Assembly: GCF_030409805.1 (NCBI RefSeq)
Contig: NZ_JAUFQP010000015.1
Span: 61,075 to 125,074, forward strand
Direction of reading: 5' to 3'
Length of the DNA: 64,000 nucleotides
Source of the DNA: Algibacter miyuki
GTDB lineage: Bacteria; Bacteroidota; Bacteroidia; Flavobacteriales; Flavobacteriaceae
Positions 60,392 to 64,000 of the stretch are shown here, in pieces; position 1 is the stretch's first letter; each line of letters opens with the position of its first letter. The notes below the pieces were generated by a model. It was given only the letters and a program-made list of their open reading frames with translations. It was not told the origin of the DNA and made no database searches. A program made the position numbers and the translations under genes.

Positions 60392-60586
60392 TTATGCGTT
60401 TTTAATTTCTTCTAATTCCTTTTCTAGCGCTTCAGATTTCTCTTTATATTTTTGCATAGCTTTTTTTAGCTGTCCCACTTTTTTTATAACCTCTTCATCT
60501 TGTAAAGCGTCATAAACTGTTGTACCATTTGTTTCTTTTACTTTTGATTTGCCTCCGCATGTTGGGCAATTTACTATTGTACTCAT
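60392..60586 (-). CDS. Small zinc-knuckle-like coiled-coil protein
   Basis: The 64-aa protein has an N-terminal CPTCGG (Cys8, Cys11), typical of a half zinc ribbon. The last 30 residues are strongly helical and charged (KYKEKSEALEKELEEIKN). A zinc site would need a second CxxC, so binding may require dimerisation. I do not recognise a named family. It sits 6 bp from the stop of the MoaF-related gene and 49 bp from the DJ-1 gene, so co-transcription is likely. Confidence 0.6.
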   Translation of the reverse strand: MSTIVNCPTCGGKSKVKETNGTTVYDALQDEEVIKKVGQLKKAMQKYKEKSEALEKELEEIKNA

Positions 60587-60592
60587 CTTATT

Positions 60593-61036
60593 TTATTTTT
60601 TTAAATGATCTATAATGCCACTTCTAAATACTGTTTTTAATGTTCTTTCAGGTCTGTTTTCATAACCAATGATAATTGAACTATGTACTATCATTTTTTC
60701 AAAATCTAAAACTACGGTTAAATAGTCTTTTTTTTCTGTTTCGTGCCAGTTTACTATATAAAGTTCATTTCCAATTTTTCGAGAACGATATGGAATATCC
60801 TTGTTGCCATTACCTTTTGCAGGTCCAGCGATCCATTCATATTTGGCTTTACCATTATCAAATTCAAAGTGTATTGCTGTACCATTCTGATATTGGAAGT
60901 TGAAAGAATATCCATCTAAAAAATGTTCTGGTTCTCCAAATTGAAAGTTGTTTTCTTCTATGGTTTTGTTCTGAGCAAAACCAAGTCCAACACTAAATAG
61001 GGCTAGACAAATACATGTGATTAATTTTGTTTTCAT
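60593..61036 (-). CDS. MoaF-related beta-barrel protein
   Basis: The 147-aa protein has a signal peptide (1-21, ending GFAQ) and a small lipocalin-like beta barrel. GYSFNFQYQNGTAIHFEF is followed by KYEWIAGPAKG and NELYIVNWHE, and DYLTVVLDFEKMIVHSS and IIIGYEN close the pattern of the MoaF-like fold. Despite the family name, no link to molybdenum cofactor is expected in the periplasm. It most probably binds a small hydrophobic ligand. It is in a same-strand group with a methyltransferase and the DJ-1 lipoprotein. Confidence 0.68.
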   Translation of the reverse strand: MKTKLITCICLALFSVGLGFAQNKTIEENNFQFGEPEHFLDGYSFNFQYQNGTAIHFEFDNGKAKYEWIAGPAKGNGNKDIPYRSRKIGNELYIVNWHETEKKDYLTVVLDFEKMIVHSSIIIGYENRPERTLKTVFRSGIIDHLKK

Positions 61037-61057
61037 TTTGTGTGATTTTAAATTGTT

Positions 61058-61690
61058 TTACTGTTTTTTACGATTTATTAATACCGCTTTACCATCGAAT
61101 ATGGATTGAAATTTATAGTTTGAATTTTTACGAATTGTATTTAAAAAGGTTTTACTGTCTGCCATATTAGCATTATCAACGTAGATAATCGTGTTGCTGT
61201 GAAAGTTGGGTTCTAGCATTTGAAACAAAGGTAAATACAAATCTTTCCAACCATCTAAAAATAGTAGGTCTATGGGTTGGTTATGGTTTTTTAGTGTTTC
61301 CATAGCGTCTCCAATTCTAACTTCAATGAGATTATTAACACCTGCTTCCTTAAAGTTTTTAATTGCTTTTTCAGCTTTAGATTCAATTAATTCTGTGGTA
61401 ATAATATGGCCATTGGTTTCTAATACGCCCTGAGCTAAAAATAAAGTAGAAATACCAAATGAAGTTCCAAATTCAACAATATTTTTAAGGTTATTATCTT
61501 TTATTAGTTGTACTAAATCTACACCTTGTTTTTTAGAAATTGAAAGATAAGCTTCCTTAAAATCTGAAGGTTGAATAGGTCTGAATATAGATGTTGTAAG
61601 GCCTTTTAGTACGTTAAATTTATCCTTTTTAGAGTCAATAAATAGATGACTTAAGGTATTTTGTATTTGAATATTTTGTTCGTTTATCAT
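61058..61690 (-). CDS. Class I SAM-dependent methyltransferase (O-methyltransferase-like)
   Basis: The 210-aa protein shows motif I as VEFGTSFGISTLFLAQ and the acidic loop TTELIESKAEKA. Motif IV is LLFLDGWKDLYLPLFQMLEP, giving the order of small-molecule O-methyltransferases of the COMT-like class. A helical N-terminus (about 1-50) is likely the substrate or dimer cap. The acceptor is unknown. It is the first gene of the group ending with the DJ-1 lipoprotein. The AraC gene lies 97 bp upstream on the same strand. Confidence 0.82.
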   Translation of the reverse strand: MINEQNIQIQNTLSHLFIDSKKDKFNVLKGLTTSIFRPIQPSDFKEAYLSISKKQGVDLVQLIKDNNLKNIVEFGTSFGISTLFLAQGVLETNGHIITTELIESKAEKAIKNFKEAGVNNLIEVRIGDAMETLKNHNQPIDLLFLDGWKDLYLPLFQMLEPNFHSNTIIYVDNANMADSKTFLNTIRKNSNYKFQSIFDGKAVLINRKKQ

Positions 61691-61787
61691 TTTGTGTAAT
61701 TTATTATAACAAAGATGATACGTTTTGCTAAAAATAAGTTTATCAAAACAGGGTTAAAAATGGTAAATATGGGAAAACACTGTTTTT

Positions 61788-62651
61788 TTATTGTTTCGCT
61801 CTATAGACTTTAGGTGAAACTCCCGTTTTGTTTTTAAAGAATTTTGTGAAATTTGTAACCTCTTCAAAACCAGTGTTAAAAGCGATTTCTTTAATGCTGT
61901 TTTTAGAAATAACTATATCTCGTTTGACTTCTAGTATAACATAATTATCAATGAATACTTTAGCTGTATTTAGAGTAAATTCTTTCACTACTTGGTTTAG
62001 GTGCTTGCTAGAAACAGACAACATAGTGGCGTAATCTTTTACATTTCGGGTTTTACTGTAATGTGTTTCTACCAAGTTTTTAAACAGCATAAAAGTGTTA
62101 TAATATTTTGAAGGTTTGCTGGGGATACCATTATTTTGAGATTTACGTTCTAATTTCAGTAAATAGAGGTTTAATAGCGCGGATGTAATATTTTTTTGAG
62201 CAAAATGATTGTGGTTTTCAATTTCTGGAATGAGTTGGCTTAGGAAGTCTTGGTTTAGTGTTTTATCGTTTGAAATAGGCGAAGTAATATGGTAATTGTA
62301 CAAATGAGAAATGGTTTGAATAGAGGCCTTAGAAAAGTAGTTCAGTATAAAATTTTCTGTAAAGATGATTAGAAATCCTTCATAAGTTGCTTCTTTTTGA
62401 AAAGCATGAATTTGGCCTTTGGCTATTCTTAAAACCGTTCCTTCTTTCAATTCGTATTCTTTTAAATCAATTTGATGCGTTCCTGTTCCTTTGGTTACAA
62501 TAAGTAATGCAAAAAATGTGATTCTATGCGCTTGGGTAGGGTTGTGGTCCTTAATTTTGGATATTCGGGCAAATAATTGTACAAGGTTTAAAAACTCAAA
62601 GTCTACTATGTTTTCTGTATTATTAAATGATATGTCAGGAATGTTTTTCAA
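61788..62651 (-). CDS. AraC family transcription regulator with cupin-like sensor domain
   Basis: The 287-aa protein has an N-terminal cupin-like domain (about 30-120; THQIDLKEYELKEGTVLRI and AKGQIHAFQK). A C-terminal AraC domain (about 190-287) has KDYATMLSVSSKHLNQVV and IKEIAFNTGFEEVTNFTKFF, then KTGVSPKVYR. It probably responds to a small molecule and may control the downstream methyltransferase/DJ-1 group. No operator can be identified by eye. Confidence 0.86.
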   Translation of the reverse strand: MKNIPDISFNNTENIVDFEFLNLVQLFARISKIKDHNPTQAHRITFFALLIVTKGTGTHQIDLKEYELKEGTVLRIAKGQIHAFQKEATYEGFLIIFTENFILNYFSKASIQTISHLYNYHITSPISNDKTLNQDFLSQLIPEIENHNHFAQKNITSALLNLYLLKLERKSQNNGIPSKPSKYYNTFMLFKNLVETHYSKTRNVKDYATMLSVSSKHLNQVVKEFTLNTAKVFIDNYVILEVKRDIVISKNSIKEIAFNTGFEEVTNFTKFFKNKTGVSPKVYRAKQ

Positions 62652-63083
62652 GAGTTTAAATTGATATTTGCTGCTAGATTTGTTGGATGTTTAAGCATCT
62701 AATTTAGCAAATAAAAACGGAATAGGAAATGCTTGAAGGTTTTGGTAAGCAGGTTAGTGTAATAAATTATATATTGCGCTGGTTTACTTTTTGTTTATCC
62801 TTTTTTTTGATAAATAATAATTAGACCATGATAATCTATATGAGCTTAATTGTTTTACCGAAATAAGTTTTCTGTCTAAGCCAGATGTAGAGTCATTCAT
62901 TTCTCGATGAGTATTTTTTCTACCTATAGCTAAATGGATAAACCAATTAAGCAAATATTAAAAGTGGTTGATAAAAGTATTTCAAACGGTGTTATTATAA
63001 TTTTTCATAACAATAATTTATAGTGTCAATTAAGACACCGCTATCCATAATTAATTGTAATACTAAAGCATTTTTATATTCTT
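62652..63083. other. 432-bp intergenic region
   Basis: No convincing gene is seen. A small hairpin GTGTC-N6-GACAC (63023-63038) lies 45 bp past the stop of the surface protein, but it lacks a T-run and is a poor terminator. Confidence 0.4.
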
Positions 63084-64000
63084 CTAAAAGGACCTAACAG
63101 CTCTTGCTGAGGGGTCAGTAAAATTAGTTCTGCCTTCAGTGGCTACTCCAGTTGTGAAATTAACATGATATGCAAAGTTAGCATTAGCTTTATTAAAACT
63201 AGAAGTCCAATAAAGTTCATTTCCTGTAGTAACAAAACCGCCTATTATAGTTCTGTTTTCATAAATTTTTAATAATTCATTCCTACTTGGTAAAAACCAA
63301 TCTGAATATCCATTTAAACTTAAATTATAAGCAATAAATACAGCGCCTCCACTAACTTCTGGAGCTACTAACTCGGTATTGCTCTGCCCCGAACCAATAT
63401 CAACAGGAGTTTCATACTGTGGTCCATTACCTTGACCATAAGTTCCATTGTTTACACGATTGCTTTGGTCTGAAGCTGAAATGATTAATCCATGCTGAAC
63501 GTCGGCATCGAACCCAGGGTCTCCAGGCTGTAAAATATAACCAACAATACCGCCCTCATAAGAGTCTCCAACAGCCAATACGCTTCCTGTATAATTATAT
63601 GCTCCATGTTTATTTACAGCACCACCTACACCTAAAGCGCCCTTTATACTTACAGCATCAAGATCTCCGGCATAGCTTACACCTCCATACTTAGTAACCA
63701 CTTCCACTAATACATTAGTGATGTTTGATGATATTGATGTTGCCGCCAAACAAGCATTAGAGTTTTCATAATTTACAGCCACCGTTTTATTTCCATAGGA
63801 CAACCATTTTAGAGTCAAATTATCATCTAAAACTGTTCCTCCTGATACTATAGAATAATCGGTATTCAAAACACCTGGAATACTCCAACTGTAATTTGTT
63901 TTGCCTGTTTCAGTAATATATGTTACATCGGTATTTATCGGAATGATTCCTGCTGGTTGTGTTGTAAAGCTTGGTGTTGGACGCGTATTTACAGTTACTA
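63084..64000 (-). CDS. Large Ig/PKD-repeat surface protein, C-terminal end (5' end outside window)
   Basis: The minus-strand frame is open from the right edge of the window to the TAA at 63084, so this is the C-terminal part of a longer gene. An apparent start at 63869 is only a TTG within the frame. Upstream, PTPSFTTQPAGIIPI then TYITETGKTNYSWSIPG are PKD/Ig-like repeats of Bacteroidota adhesins. The last 180 residues (GGIVGYILQPGDPGFDADV, GYSDWFLPSRNELLKIY, LYWTSSFNKANANFAYHV, ending ARAVRSF) form a DUF1566/Lcl-like C-terminal domain. No T9SS sorting motif ends the protein, so it may use another anchoring mode. Confidence 0.85.
   Translation of the reverse strand, partial: VTVNTRPTPSFTTQPAGIIPINTDVTYITETGKTNYSWSIPGVLNTDYSIVSGGTVLDDNLTLKWLSYGNKTVAVNYENSNACLAATSISSNITNVLVEVVTKYGGVSYAGDLDAVSIKGALGVGGAVNKHGAYNYTGSVLAVGDSYEGGIVGYILQPGDPGFDADVQHGLIISASDQSNRVNNGTYGQGNGPQYETPVDIGSGQSNTELVAPEVSGGAVFIAYNLSLNGYSDWFLPSRNELLKIYENRTIIGGFVTTGNELYWTSSFNKANANFAYHVNFTTGVATEGRTNFTDPSARAVRSF

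Noticed and set aside
60593..61036. A molybdenum cofactor biosynthesis role from the MoaF-like fold.
   Set aside because: The protein has a signal peptide and no cofactor-biosynthesis neighbours, so only the fold name is justified.
63084..63869. A complete 261-codon gene starting at 63869.
   Set aside because: The codon there is TTG and the same frame stays open with repeat-domain sequence to the window edge, so it is the 3' part of a longer gene.

Overview
The window is AT-rich DNA of a Bacteroidota bacterium, most likely a marine-type Flavobacteriaceae. The evidence is a type IX secretion (T9SS) C-terminal sorting domain, TamB next to a lipid-anchored TamA-like Omp85 protein, the flavobacterial TTTG/TANNTTTG promoter style, a XylR-type AraC regulator beside a DUF1080 operon, and several small Bacteroidota-only families. 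I see no rRNA, tRNA, CRISPR array, transposase or phage gene.

Region 1 (1-13.3 kb) is a stress and envelope-homeostasis block. It holds a truncated PAS sensor, a receiver plus an AraC regulator, small membrane or helical proteins (DUF1328, DUF2383/PA2169, YtxH, YqjE-like, DUF6327-like), two convergent succinate-semialdehyde-type dehydrogenases, a ribosome hibernation factor, an AI-2E family transporter and a YihY protein. Three of these genes share a promoter architecture: a CG(T/G)CAAT element exactly 19 bp before a flavobacterial -7 box.

Region 2 (13.5-35.3 kb) is the most interesting part. It looks like an undescribed exopolysaccharide/biofilm system with its own sensory phosphorelay. The machinery is a response-regulator receiver fused to a polyprenyl-phosphate-type GT2 glycosyltransferase, a GT-C-like 1029-aa membrane protein, a secreted Ig-like protein, a membrane-anchored GH5-like glycosidase, a GT4 glycosyltransferase, a flippase, a TPR/outer-membrane beta-barrel protein and a T9SS-secreted surface protein. 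The control operon (35.15 to 28.99 kb, seven tightly coupled genes) encodes a receiver, an H-NOX haem/NO sensor, a PAS histidine kinase, a FIST (NosP-like) sensor, a second histidine kinase, an Hpt protein and a LytTR response regulator. Five intergenic regions of this block, and none I noticed elsewhere, carry tandem imperfect repeats (consensus TTCGTCTAC on the minus strand, 21-22 bp apart). Each has a half-site 48-49 bp upstream of a TANNTTTG-like -7 box, the geometry expected for LytTR binding. I infer that NO/haem sensing feeds an Hpt relay that drives LytTR-controlled polysaccharide production.

Region 3 (35.4-42.3 kb) is a XylR-regulated periplasmic sugar-oxidation operon: DUF1080 3-keto-glycoside hydrolase, a 1059-aa dehydrogenase/HEAT/cytochrome c lipoprotein, an FG-GAP protein and a Dabb protein.

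Region 4 (42.7-55.3 kb) is envelope housekeeping: TamB-TamL, cardiolipin synthase overlapping a HExxH protein, a GH3-type acyl-amido synthetase and two outer-membrane barrels.

Region 5 (55.4-62.7 kb) holds an EgtB-EgtD (ergothioneine-type) operon with an SnoaL-like protein, an Asp/Glu racemase-like protein and an NmrA-like reductase. It is followed by a DJ-1/Hsp31-like lipoprotein operon and an AraC regulator. The window ends inside a large repeat-containing surface protein.
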